Shown here one piece after another: positions 53,893 through 64,000 of a DNA stretch of 64,000 nt. Under the pieces are notes generated by a model. The model was not told where the DNA came from, did no database searches, and was given only the letters and a program-made list of their open reading frames with translations. Numbering within the stretch: position 1 is the first letter of the stretch; each line of letters starts with the position of its first letter. A program made the position numbers and the translations under genes. Source of the DNA: Ricinus communis (Eukaryota > Streptophyta > Magnoliopsida > Malpighiales > Euphorbiaceae); assembly GCF_019578655.1 (NCBI RefSeq), contig NC_063256.1, forward strand, positions 15,503,916 to 15,567,915, given 5' to 3'.

Positions 53893-55108
53893 CTTGCAAG
53901 GGGTTGGGCCCCAACAGCTTTGGTTGGATCTTCCATCCATGTCTCAGCCTCGCCCTCTACGGCCATCACAACCGCATAAAATTTCGTCGATTCTTATTTG
54001 GGCCCGCGTCAGTTCCGACTGGGCTATTATAGGCTACACAACACCTTGACGCCTCACCTACAATAAGAAAATAGAGCCCCATGTATGCCTAAAGCAAGGG
54101 CAATGCCCATGCTCCATTCTTAAATTTTTTCGAAAATGGGCCTCAGTGGGCCCACCATGTCCCGGGAGATTTTCCGACGTCCAGGACAGGGCGGAAGGGG
54201 TTGGGGTGTTTGCGGGGCCAATTCTGTGGATACCGATGCCTATCTTGTAGCCTAAACATGCTCCCGTGCCCAGGCTCCCCAGCCCCCCCGGGGGGTGAGG
54301 CATCTTGCACCCCCTTAAAGAGGCTAAGAAGCATGTTGAAGTCTGTCACGAGGAGACATCACTATGTTTCATCCATCACACTCCCGCTTAAAAAATTCAT
54401 TTCAAGAAATTTTAATTTGATTTTTTGCACATATGTTAAGAATAATATAATATACCACCAGAAAAATTTTAAAAACATTTTGAGCACATTTAGTATTTTT
54501 TATATTTTTTAAATATTAAAAATTGAGAAATTCATAAAAAATATAATTTACATCAAAAAATCACTATTTTTTGTGGAGGGCCCTTAGAAAATATGTCAAA
54601 ATTATTGGAGTTATCATTGGTACATTTTCTTTAAAAGTGCATGCTCAACTTGTGAGATGTTGGCTTAAATGGCTACTTCGCATGTTGTGATTGGGGTACA
54701 ATAGACAACCACGTAGCAAACTTAGCATTCAATGATCCTCCTGATTTCATAAGAATTTTGCAACCTTTTTAGGCTCCCTATAATATATTGGGGCTGATGG
54801 ATTATTAGGAAAAGGCTATGGAGGCATCAAATGTGGTGGTGGCGGAGTGTCGCAGCACGGGCCCGAAAACTAGCCAACAGAGGTTCACTGCAACTGATTT
54901 CTCACCAAAAGAGGTTTACAACCTAGGATTCTTGCCGCCGTGGGCTGGCATGCCCAACGCACGATGGAGCTGCGAGGATGCGCTGCCAACGGGCCTGCGC
55001 CTGCGAGGATGCGGTGCCACCAGGCCTGCGCCTGTAAGGATGCCCTACCAATGCGCGAGCTAGGTTGGGAGGATGCTGGCCAACGCGCGCGCTAGGCTGC
55101 GAGGATGC
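53893..55108. other. Unidentified GC-rich and AT-rich blocks, no supported gene
   Basis: 53893-54380 is GC-rich for this window and contains CCCCCCGGGGGG (54284-54295) and many TGGGCC-type words. 54381-54600 is AT-rich. 54800-55108 is GC-rich with five GAGGATGC/AAGGATGC-type words at irregular 30-50 bp spacing. ORFs on both strands (54058-54349 minus, 54818-55063 plus, 54923-55168 minus) have no features I recognise. Confidence 0.4.
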
Positions 55109-56486
55109 TGATGGGCTACTGATGCAACCTACATCTAAGGCAGTGAACCTGTCGATGCGGCCTAGCACTAGTGAGTATTAAGGTCGTATCTTTGAGTTAC
55201 TTAAGAAACTTCTAACTACTGTTTGCTATGTTATCTAGTCTGAAATAGGGTGTGAGAAGTCTAAACTAACTAACTAATGACTATGAATGCAAATAAATAA
55301 ATGAACAGCAACTGACAATCGAAAGACAACCGCAATAAGAGAAACAAACCCAAAGGGGACCTAAGTGATGGAACTCTAAAGGTTGATTTTATAAATTACC
55401 AATCTTGCTTACCCGTGCCTAAATCTTGAATCGAACTCGGTTCTTCTCTCGAGCTCACCGAGTTCCTAAACCTGCACTAACGTAATGGAATCTCTTCCTA
55501 TCAGATTATTACAGATTAGCATTAAGCGTGATTTAGAACTATTAAGAGTTGTTAATTCTTAATTCGGCGAGTAAATTAACCTTATCTCTAAGTGTTAACT
55601 ACCAGTTCTTCCTATTCAAATTCCAGTTGTAACAAGCATTTCTCAATGTCAGGAAACAACCTAAAAGACAATTAATTCAACGTCTCAAATTAACTGAATC
55701 AAACTTTATTAATGAATAGTAAGAAGATTACAAGAATGGCAAATACAAATCTAACAACTAAGCACAATTTATCAACAAAGGTAAACCTCAATGGGTTCGA
55801 CAGCCCTAGCTACTCATAATGAAAGAAACAAATACAAAAGGAAATAAATAACAGAAAAGGAAATGGAACATGTAACCCCTCTTCTCTCGAATCAGAGTGG
55901 AAATGTTGCAAGCACCAAGTTTGAAACCAGCCTCAAGTATGGATCTCGGATGTCTCGATCGATCGTCTGGAACCTTCAATCTTTGCTTGAATCTCCCAAA
56001 TCAATCCTTTGAAATGATGTTTGGTCTCCCAAAATGTCAAGAACAGAGGTGTAGAAGTGGAGGGTCGCGCGCGTAGAGAAGTCTAGAAGTCAGAAGCGGA
56101 ACCCTGTCTCGTTTTGCATGCGCCTATTTATAGGTAGAAGTGCCATAGCCCGTGCCACGGCCCGTGCAACGGGCACAAACATCCAAAAATGCAAATCTTC
56201 AAAAAAGACCAAGGGAGGTCATGCAATGGGCCGTACCAAGGCTCGTGCAAAAGCCGGGAAATGCGCGCCAACAAGGAATCGAATCCGACGAACATCTAAT
56301 ATGCATAAATCATCAAAATAGCTTGGTTTTTGCCCGGAAATCAATCAATTTCCCATCAAGGAGTCCTAAAACCTGAAAAACTCATAAACATACCAAAGTG
56401 CGATCAAACAGGGATAAATATGACTCAAATACATAAATAAACGACTAATAAACAGTCAATAAACATGCATAGAATCATCTATATCA
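55109..56486 (-). repeat. 3' LTR of element C
   Basis: 1378 bp; on the minus strand starts TGATATAGATGATTC and ends GCATCAGTAGCCCATCA. Matches the beginning visible at 63439-64000. CACGGCCCGTGC and related words lie at 56150-56170. Confidence 0.85.
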
Positions 56487-58305
56487 AACTACCCTACACT
56501 TAGGCGTTTGCTTGTCCTCAAGCAATCAACAATTCACTCCTCAAACAGATACCAAATAGCTCAATCAAATACATTGCAGGAAGTTAGCTCAAAACAAATC
56601 TCAAAACTCCGTAGAATTTCCTCAAAATCCTCAAATCACTAAATCCTTGAGAAAGAGAACAAAGTTAATAAAGCTGCTAGAATTAAAATGATAAACCATC
56701 CAAAGTGAGAATTTGAGAACCATGCCTCAAAAGATGTCACTCAAAACACACAAGTGTATATAGGTGAAAGAAGATCGCCAAGCTCTCAACGCAAAAATAC
56801 AGAAAAAAGTGCTTACCATAAGCTTGCTTATAGATCCAATCTCCACTATTGTGAAATAATCAATAATCATGATTAAAGGGTCTTGAGCCAGGTTGTAATA
56901 GGATTAAGGTAGGGTATGGAAAAATATGGAAAGTAGGCTAAAAGTTGCTGGAAAATTATGCAGGTAATTCAAGAAAATAGCCAAGGATCAAATGTTTACC
57001 AAAAATGAACACTAAGTTACTCCAATAATAAGATAATGCTCGAAATGAACTAAAAGAATACTCTTTTTTTTAAATTAACTACTCCTGCAACAACAGATAA
57101 CGCGGGATGAAGTAATAAAATGCTCAATCAAAAGTAGTAAAACGATAATGTACCATTTGGATTGAAGGGAGCATCTACGAAAAATCTAGCAACTTAGTGA
57201 ATATATACAAAAAAATGCAAATTGATCCAAAATGAAATGCAGCATAAACTTACATAATTTCCAGCAACAATGGTAGAAAGAATGGTAAATTGAATAGAAG
57301 TGATAAAATGAGCGTCAAAGGTGAATTACAATGAAAGAAAAGGCTAAGGCTCAAAATTGGTTCACTAGGGGAAAAATAGGGTTAGGCTTTTGGCCAAATT
57401 GTGTAAATCCTAAGTGCCCAAATCATCTTATGACTATCAAAAATTCATGTAATCTCAAAAGGCATCACAAAGCAAGTTCTAGAAACAAAAATTATGTACA
57501 ATGCTCACTAAAAAAAACAAAAGGAGCATAAAATAAAAAAAAATAATGATGCTCAAATTGGCTCAAAACCTCACCGTTTTAGTGGGTTAAAATTGCATGA
57601 ATTCTCAAACCAAAGTTTAAACAATCAATCATAATAATAAGCAGCAATATTAATAGTGTTCTATATCCAAGATAAAGTAAAATGGAAAAATTAAGGAAAA
57701 ACACCAGTTTTACCTGGCACGATTGAAATTAAGAGATTCGTTCATTGCCTTCTTCTAACAAGATTCAATAAAAGCTATGAGGGTATCCATTCAAAAGAGA
57801 AAAATCATTAACTACTCAATTAAAACAAAACTCAAGATAAGGATAGTAAGAATGAACAGACTCAATCAATAAGGAAAATGAAAGCAAAATGAAATAGCAA
57901 AATACCATCCTTACAGAGGTTCGAGAAAACAAAATCGGTACTTGCACAAAACTAAGGTACCTACCCCACTTGAGAAAAACACTATCCTCGGTGTGAAACA
58001 GGCATAGTACCCCACACAATCCAAAATAAAGTTCAATAACTAAAACTAAAATAGAAATAATAGCATCCATAACAATAATAAAAAGAAAATAAACTGTCCA
58101 ACAATATAAAGAACTAAATAAAGAAAAGAAACGTCAAAAGAAAATAACAAAATAACAAAAACTAACAAAAACATGAAAGCATAACCAAAGTCGAATATAC
58201 AAAAGTACTTATTTTTGCTGAGTCCTAAGCTTGACTCATTTGAATCAACCCTCTTGTGCATACAAAGCTAGGTCAAGTCGTTGCTCACCATCCAACGATG
58301 GCCAT
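56487..58305 (-). other. 3' noncoding region of element C
   Basis: About 1.8 kb without gene. It matches element A 135-290 and 2880-4375, but without the 2.6-kb stretch carrying the post-pol ORF. On the minus strand a GCTTGAGGACAAGC palindrome-like word (about 56512-56525) precedes the LTR. Confidence 0.65.
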
Positions 58306-59484
58306 TCACCTTGAAATCTCCCTTCTCAGGATGATGCAACTCAACCACTCCATACGAAAAGACCTGTCTGACCTGAAATGGTCCAGACCAATGATCCGCA
58401 GCTTTCCAGGAAACAGACGAAGGCGAGAGTTGTAAAGCAACATTCGATCCCCGACCTGAAACTCCTTAGGCCCATGAATCCTTTGATCATGCCATTTTTT
58501 CATCCTTGCTTTGTAAGTTAACGAGTTTTCATATGCCTGCTGGCGCCACTCATCTAACTCACTCAGCTGCCACTTTCGCTCCTTACCTGCAGAATCAATA
58601 TCAAAGTTACAAGTCCTAAGGGCCCAAAGTGCCCTATGCTCTAACTCAACAGGCAAATGACATGACTTTCCATAAACAAGACCATAGGGCGTAAAACCTA
58701 TAAATGTCATAAAAGTAGTCCTAAACGCCCATAATGCATCATCCAACTTAAGAGCCCAATCCTTCTTACTAGTATTAATGGTTCTCTCTAAAATACGCTT
58801 AACACCCCTATTAGTTACCTCAACCTGCCCACTAGTCTAGGGGTGATAGGGAGTAGAGAACCGTTGAGTAACCTCATACCGCTTAAGTACCTTCTCTAAT
58901 TGGGCATTGTAGAAATGTGTTCCTCTATCACTGATAAGCATCGTAGGTGTGCCAAACCTAGTAAACAATCGCTTAAGGAACCTGCAAACAACCCTGGCAT
59001 CATCAATGGCCACAACCTGAGCTTCAGACCACTTAGAATAGTACTCAACAGCAACCAGAATATACTTATTACCATATGAAGAGGGAAAGGGTCCCATAAA
59101 GTTAATGCCCCAAACATAAAAAATCTCAACAACTTGCACACTAGATTGGGGCATCTCATCACAAGAAGAGATATTACCTGCGCGCTGACAAGCATCACAA
59201 ACATGAACGAATATTCGTGCATCTTGGAAGAGCGTAGGCCAATAGAATCCTGCCTCTAGCGCCTTCCTCGCTGTATGGTTTGCCGCTTGATGACCTCCAG
59301 TAGGTCCCTCATAGTAGTGCCTTAATATTTGGAGAGTCTCTTTGCCATACACAAAACGGCGAATCACCTGATTTGTACACACTCTAAACAGAAAGGGATC
59401 TTCCCACATGTAGTATTTCAAATCAGCAAATAATTTCTTCTTTTGCTGATAAGTCATACCCTTTGGTAGAACCCTAGCAACCAA
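58306..59484 (-). pseudogene. Element C integrase
   Basis: Two frames (59484-58837, 58746-58306). Zinc-binding part [20 protein letters not shown] and CDACQRAGN; core with [13 protein letters not shown], where the usual first catalytic Asp (WGIDF, kept in fragment D) is Asn; SDRGTHFYNAQLEKVL with the second Asp. A TAG near 58838 lies in the TSGQVE region where Gln is usual. Then FTPYGLVYGKSCHLPVELEH, typical for Athila integrases, and a C-terminal frame break. Not functional. Confidence 0.8.
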
Positions 59485-59504
59485 ATAGTTAGCATATCTG
59501 AAAA

Positions 59505-59942
59505 CTAGGGAGTATCAGTGTATACTTGAGGATTCTCCAATCTCGATAAATGGTCCACTGCCAGATTCTTTGCACCCTTCTTATCCTTGATCTCGACATC
59601 AAATTCCTGCAACAAAAGAATCCACAGAATCAATCTCAGTTTTGCATCATTTTTCAGGAATAAGTACCTCAATGCGGAATGGTCCGTGAAGACAATGGTC
59701 TTGGAGAGAATAAGGTACGATCTAAATTTGTCAAAGGCATAAACAACAGCCAACAACTCCTTCTCTGTGGTGGTGTAGTGCTCCTGGGCTCCTGTCAAAG
59801 TCTTGCTAGCATAATAAATAGGTTGGAACTTCTTTTCAATCCTTTGTCCAAGCACAGCTCCAACTGCATAATCACTAGTATCGCACATCTACTCAAAAGG
59901 CAGCCCCCAATCAGGCGAAACCATGATCGGGGCTGTAGTTAG
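59505..59942 (-). pseudogene. Element C RNase H
   Basis: [15 protein letters not shown] (first Asp), [20 protein letters not shown] with the catalytic Glu, [12 protein letters not shown] and [11 protein letters not shown]. An in-frame stop near 59889 separates it from RT, another near 59505 from integrase. Confidence 0.8.
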
Positions 59943-60008
59943 AAGTTTCTTAAGTAACTCAAAAGTAGCCAAGCATACATCATTAAAAACAAAAGGTACA
60001 TCCTTAAC

Positions 60009-61901
60009 TTACAACTGAGTAAGAGGCCTAGCAATCTTAGAGAAATCTCTAATAAATCTCCTATAAAACCCTGCATGGCCTAGAAAACTCCTAACTGCCT
60101 TAACAGAACTAGTAGGAGGTAGCTTAGATATAACCTCTATCTTAGCTCTGTCCACCTCCATCCCAGCCTGAGAGATCTCATGCCCTAATATAATCCCTTC
60201 TCTCACCATGAAATGGCATTTTTCCCAATTAAATACCAAGTTAGCCTCAATACACCTGGCTGACATGCGCTCAAGATTTGCCAAACAAAGAGAGAAAGAA
60301 TCACCAAAAATAGAGAAGTCATCTATAAATACCTCCATAGACTCCTTAATCATGTCCTCGAAGATAGCCATCATGCACTGCTGAAATGTAGTCAGTGCAT
60401 TACACAGTCCGAATGGCATCCGTCTGTAAGCGAACGTCCCATAGGGGCAGGTGAAAGTAGTCTTCTCTTGGTCCTCGGGTGCAATAAGAATCTGGAAATA
60501 ACCTGAAAAACCATCAAGAAAACAATAGAACATGTAACCTACCAAACGCTCAATCATCTGATCAATAAAAGGAAGAGGGAAATGATCCTTCCGAGTTGCA
60601 TCATTAAGCCTCATGTAATCAATGCAAACTCGGAAGCCTGTTACCGTCTGAGTTAGGATCAACTCATCCTTCTCATTCCTTACCACCGTCATACCTCCTT
60701 TCTTGGGCACAACCTGCACAGGACTCACCCACAAACTGTCAGAAATGGGATAGATCAAACCTGCATCAAGAAGTTTAATTACCTCCTTCTTCACCACTTC
60801 TTTCATGTTCAGGTTGAGCCGTCTCTGAGGTTGAACAACCGGCCTAAAACTATCCTCCAATGAGATCTTATGAGAGCAAAAACTTGGATTTATGCCTAGG
60901 ATATCAGCTATCTTGAAGGCAAAGGCCTTCTTATACTTCCTTAGAACTTCTAAAAGCATGGCTTGTTCTTCGAGAGTCAGATTAGCTACTATGATCATTG
61001 GTAAGTGCTTCTCTTCATCCAGGAAGACATAAATCAAGTGGCTCGGTAACTCCTTCAATTCTAAGCCTGGTGGGTCTTCGAATGAAGTCTTTACCTTCTG
61101 CACTCCAAGCTCGTCAAGAAAAAGATAAGAATCAGTTGACAAGCTCGGCTCAGAAGCTAATAAAACAGCGAGTTGCTCCAACACTTGCTCGTTAGACAAC
61201 TCCTCCTTATCCTCAGCTAATGCTACCTGCAAAGGGTCATAACATAACATTTCCTGTAAATGGGACTCAACCACATCATCAATCACATCAATAGAATACA
61301 CAACATCATCATAGTCTAGGGACTGTCTCATAGAAGTGGCTAGGTCAAAGGTAATGGTCTCATCATCAACTCTAAGCTTAAGCTTCCCATCGCTTACATC
61401 GATAACCGCCCTCGATGTAACTAGGAAAGGCCCACCCAGGATAAGAGGCATAGTGCTCTCACCCTCCATATCCATCACCACAAAGTCCACAGGAAAGATA
61501 AATTTATCCACCTTCATAAGTACATCCTCAACAATACCTCTAGGAATCTTAACAGTCCTATCAACTAACTGAATGCTCATCCTAGTAGGCTTGGGTTCAT
61601 GCAACCCTAACTTAGCAAACAAACTAGTGGGCATCAAATTAATACTAGCTCCTAAATCGGCCAATGCACCACTAATTGGCAAATCGCCAATCACACAAGG
61701 GACAATAAAACTCCCTAGATCTCGTCGCTTGAGTGGCAGCTTGTTTTGGAGAATAGCTGAACACTCCTCATTAAGTACTACCTGACCAAGATCCTCTAAC
61801 TTCCTCTTGTTGCTCAAAATCTCCTTTAAGAACTTGGCATACTTCGGCATTTGCGAAATTACCTCAACAAAAGGTAAGTTAATTTTCAGCTGCTTAAACA
61901 A
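60009..61901 (-). CDS. pol: Element C protease and reverse transcriptase ORF
   Basis: 630 codons without a stop, the longest retroelement ORF here. Protease at about residues 65-180: ALADLGASINLMPTSLFAKL with the catalytic Asp in a DLG context usual for Athila elements, and MPLILGGPFLVTSRAVIDV. A linker with EELSNEQVLEQLAVLLASE follows. RT from about 375: LIYPISDSLWVSPVQVVPKK, VCIDYMRLNDATRKDHFPLP, FLDGFSGYFQI (first Asp), MPFGLCNALTTFQQCM, then VFIDDFSIFGDSF (catalytic pair), and FLGHAGFYRRFIRDFSKIA. The enzyme copies element RNA in cytoplasmic particles. It ends at TAA where LLVKD-like sequence usually continues, so pol is split from RNase H. Start codon is not certain, since the polyprotein would continue from gag. 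Confidence 0.85.
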   Translation of the reverse strand: MFKQLKINLPFVEVISQMPKYAKFLKEILSNKRKLEDLGQVVLNEECSAILQNKLPLKRRDLGSFIVPCVIGDLPISGALADLGASINLMPTSLFAKLGLHEPKPTRMSIQLVDRTVKIPRGIVEDVLMKVDKFIFPVDFVVMDMEGESTMPLILGGPFLVTSRAVIDVSDGKLKLRVDDETITFDLATSMRQSLDYDDVVYSIDVIDDVVESHLQEMLCYDPLQVALAEDKEELSNEQVLEQLAVLLASEPSLSTDSYLFLDELGVQKVKTSFEDPPGLELKELPSHLIYVFLDEEKHLPMIIVANLTLEEQAMLLEVLRKYKKAFAFKIADILGINPSFCSHKISLEDSFRPVVQPQRRLNLNMKEVVKKEVIKLLDAGLIYPISDSLWVSPVQVVPKKGGMTVVRNEKDELILTQTVTGFRVCIDYMRLNDATRKDHFPLPFIDQMIERLVGYMFYCFLDGFSGYFQILIAPEDQEKTTFTCPYGTFAYRRMPFGLCNALTTFQQCMMAIFEDMIKESMEVFIDDFSIFGDSFSLCLANLERMSARCIEANLVFNWEKCHFMVREGIILGHEISQAGMEVDRAKIEVISKLPPTSSVKAVRSFLGHAGFYRRFIRDFSKIARPLTQL

Positions 61902-62063
61902 GTCAAGAAACTTACTTTATTGCTTGTCCACCTCATCCTGCCTCAACCTCGTAGGATATGGAACCGGGGGCTGATACTCCTACACAGGGCTCTTTTGCCT
62001 GTCTTCTTTCTTCCTCTCAATCTTCACCACCTCAGGCTCTAGTCCTTCCTTAGCTAGCTCGTC

Positions 62064-63279
62064 CTACATAATCATATCATCCTTCTCAGCTAAAGGCAAA
62101 GAACCAGACAATTGCATACCTAATCGCAAGGTGATAGCCTTGCAATGGTCCCTCGGGTTTGACTCTGTAATGCTGGAGAGCGATCCTGAGGGTCTCTCTG
62201 AAAGCATCTTAGAAATCTGGCCAATCTGAGTCTCCAAGTTCTGAATCGAGGCCTGCTGATTCCTAAGTGCACTATCAGTCTGTTGGAATCTCGTCTCCGT
62301 AGACGTCACAAACTTCATCATAAGCTCCTCTAAATTTGACTTCTTTTCTGGTGGAGGAGGAGATTGTGTAGGCCCAGCTGGCTGTTGTTGTGGCTACTGA
62401 TGAAGTCTCTGAAAACCTGGTGGACCCTAGGCATTATTGTTCCTCCAACCGAAGTTGGGATGATTGCGCCACCCAGGGTTGTATGTGTTGCTGTAAGGGT
62501 TGTTTTGCTACCTTGGGGCATTCCCTATATAATCAACTTGCTCAGCATCAGAAGACACAGCAGAAATAGATGGAAAAGTAGAAGAAGATGAAGCTAACAT
62601 ACCTCCTGCAGTACAGTTCGCACTGTAGCGCGGGCCACCACGAAACTCACAGCCAACATTCGCTCATGAACTGGCATCTGGAGTTGGTCAATCTTCTTGG
62701 CTAGAAGCTCCACCTGAGCTGCCAAGGTTGCTGTAGAATCCACTTAGTTGACCACTCCCTGTCTTCCTGGTCGGCTCCTAGAGGATTGCCACTGATAATT
62801 GTTCATGGCCATTTCCTCTATCAAGTTTTGAGCCTGCTCGGGCGTCTTCGCATTTAGCGCCCCACCTCTGCGCATCCACCATCGCCTCGTCAAAGGTTCA
62901 ACCCAGTAGAGGTGCGAACTCATCCACAGCAATCCGTGATGTGGATAGCATCTCAAAAGATCCTTAAACCTCTCCCGTACATGCTCTCATCATCAAACTG
63001 CACAAAATAAGATATGTCATTTCTAAGCTTAGCAGTTTTAGCAGGAGGTTTGACTATACCAGTTTGCGTCCCATCCAAAGATGGTCAAGCAAACTCATAC
63101 ATCGTCCTCTGATCATCATCAGCTTAGGGGTTGTGGTTCTCCATCATGTTAGCTCTATGAACCTAAACGGTAACTCCGACCTCCTCCTCAACTGCCTGCA
63201 AACGTCAACTCAATAATCTGAGAGAACGCTCCGAGTTAGATAAGGGTTCTATGGGATCAGGGTTAGAGCTCCTGGTCAT
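62064..63279 (-). pseudogene. Element C gag remnant
   Basis: From ATG 63279 it reads TRSSNPDPIEPLSNSERS, then stops; DDESMYGRGLRIFRCYPHHG at about 62990-62930 is followed by GGALNAKTPEQAQNLIEEMA (62956-62744), and later FQQTDSALRNQQASIQNLET and ITLRLGMQLSGSLPL (62321-62064). The central gag core usual for Athila is missing, and several frames are needed, so it is deleted and broken. Confidence 0.65.
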
Positions 63280-63414
63280 AAACTACCTGAAACCGACAAT
63301 CTAAACAACCACCAATCAACAAAAGTAATAAAATAAAGAATAAAGAATAAATAAATAAACAAATAATGACTAAAGTAACATGAAAATAATTCACTCTAGT
63401 TCACCGTTACGGGG

Positions 63415-63432
63415 TCCCCGGCAACGACGCCA
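63415..63432 (-). promoter_or_regulatory. Element C primer-binding site (tRNA-Asp type)
   Basis: On the minus strand TGGCGTCGTTGCCGGGGA, 6 nt after the LTR end (AGTTTT between), one base different from the site in element F. Confidence 0.75.
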
Positions 63433-63438
63433 AAAACT

Positions 63439-64000
63439 TGATGGGCTATTGATGCAACCTACACCTAAGGTAGTGAACCTATCGATGTGGCCTAGCACTA
63501 GTGAGTATCAAGGTCGTATCCCTAGAGATCGGGTGAACCTAGAGTTACTACTGTTCGTTATGTTATCTAGTCTGGAATAGGGTGTGAGAAGTCTAAACTA
63601 ACTAAGTAATGACTATGAATGCAAATAAATAAATGAACAGCAATCGAAAGACAACCGCAATAAGAGAAACAAACCCAAAGGGCACCTAAGTGATGGAATT
63701 CTAAAGGTTGATTTTATAAATTACCAATCTTGCTTACCCGTGCCTAAATCCTGAATCAAACTCGGTTCCTCTCTCGAGCTCACCGAGTTCCTAAACCTGC
63801 ACTAACCTAATGGAATCTCTTCCTATGAGATTATTACAGATTAGCATTAAGCGTGATTTAGAACTATTAACAGTTGTTAATTCGTAATCCTGCGAGTAAA
63901 TTAACCTTATCTCTAAGTGTTAACTACTAGTTCTTACTATTCAAATTCCAATTGTAACAAGCATTTCTCAATGTCAAGAAACAACCTAAAAGACAATTAA
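63439..64000 (-). repeat. 5' LTR of element C (partial)
   Basis: The last 562 bp of the LTR, ending on the minus strand GCATCAATAGCCCATCA. It matches 55109 onward with scattered differences and one 22-bp length difference near 63540 (GAGATCGGGTGAACCTAGAG is present here only). Confidence 0.85.

Larger units (their letters stand above)
55109..64000 (-). mobile_element. Athila-type Ty3/gypsy element C (5' LTR cut by window end)
   Basis: Minus-strand order: 5' LTR (from beyond 64000 to 63439), tRNA-Asp-type primer-binding site (63432-63415), gag remnant (63279-62064), protease and RT (61901-60009), RNase H (59942-59505), integrase (59484-58306), 3' noncoding region, 3' LTR (56486-55109). No post-pol ORF, unlike element A. 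The left flank is GATGC (55104-55108), the predicted target duplication. Confidence 0.85.

Noticed and set aside
54058..54349. Minus-strand ORFs in the GC-rich block
   Set aside because: Gly/Pro-rich readings in two frames with no motif; explained by low stop frequency in GC-rich DNA.
57816..58261. Hydrophobic minus-strand ORFs in element C as an envelope-like gene
   Set aside because: T-rich noncoding stretch that matches the noncoding 3' region of element A; frames not conserved.

Overview
This is a stretch of eudicot nuclear genome: AT-rich, with spliced genes, LTR retrotransposons using plant-type primer-binding sites, and endogenous Caulimoviridae-like pararetroviruses. Only one host gene is supported, a five-exon oil-body-type lipase (class 3 triacylglycerol lipase, 526 codons) at 10864-15582 on +. 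Its family is best known from castor bean OBL1, so a Euphorbiaceae genome is plausible but not proven from this window. Nearly everything else is nested, broken mobile DNA.

Layout. 1-5784 is the 3' part of an Athila-type Ty3/gypsy element (A): integrase tail, a decayed post-pol ORF and a 1.4-kb 3' LTR. It sits inside an older LTR of a second family (B, 5785-7087). 7088-7928 is the 5' end of a minus-strand Ty1/copia element. 7929-10863 is the lipase upstream region, with a duplicated RY/ABRE-like module. 16371-23288 is a minus-strand endogenous pararetrovirus (EPRV-1) bounded by an identical 76-bp direct repeat and circularly permuted. 23289-24560 looks like an LTR remnant. 24560-29345 holds a second, different pararetrovirus (EPRV-2) broken into two arms in opposite orientation, with a three-copy tandem repeat in the left arm. 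31846-34457 carries decayed Athila-type pol pieces on both strands. 34461-40050 is a chromovirus-like gypsy element riddled with stops.

41268-53202 is an Athila-related element (F) lacking nearly all of pol. It was interrupted by a complete minus-strand non-autonomous relative (G, 44406-49972) that left a clear 5-bp target duplication, CAGAG. 53203-53892 is the end of another gypsy element whose LTR carries a regular array resembling heat-shock elements. 53893-55108 is GC-rich sequence I could not identify. 55109-64000 is a minus-strand Athila-type element (C) with AP, RT, RNase H and integrase remnants, its 3' LTR, and the start of its 5' LTR.

The retroelements form a graded set: A keeps the post-pol ORF, C keeps pol without that ORF, F keeps gag remnants plus that ORF without pol, and G keeps only gag remnants. 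No tRNA, rRNA or CRISPR array was seen. The strongest observations are the permuted pararetrovirus with terminal redundancy, the nested non-autonomous element that lacks a recognisable primer-binding site, the heat-shock-like array in an LTR, and the duplicated seed-type promoter module upstream of the lipase.
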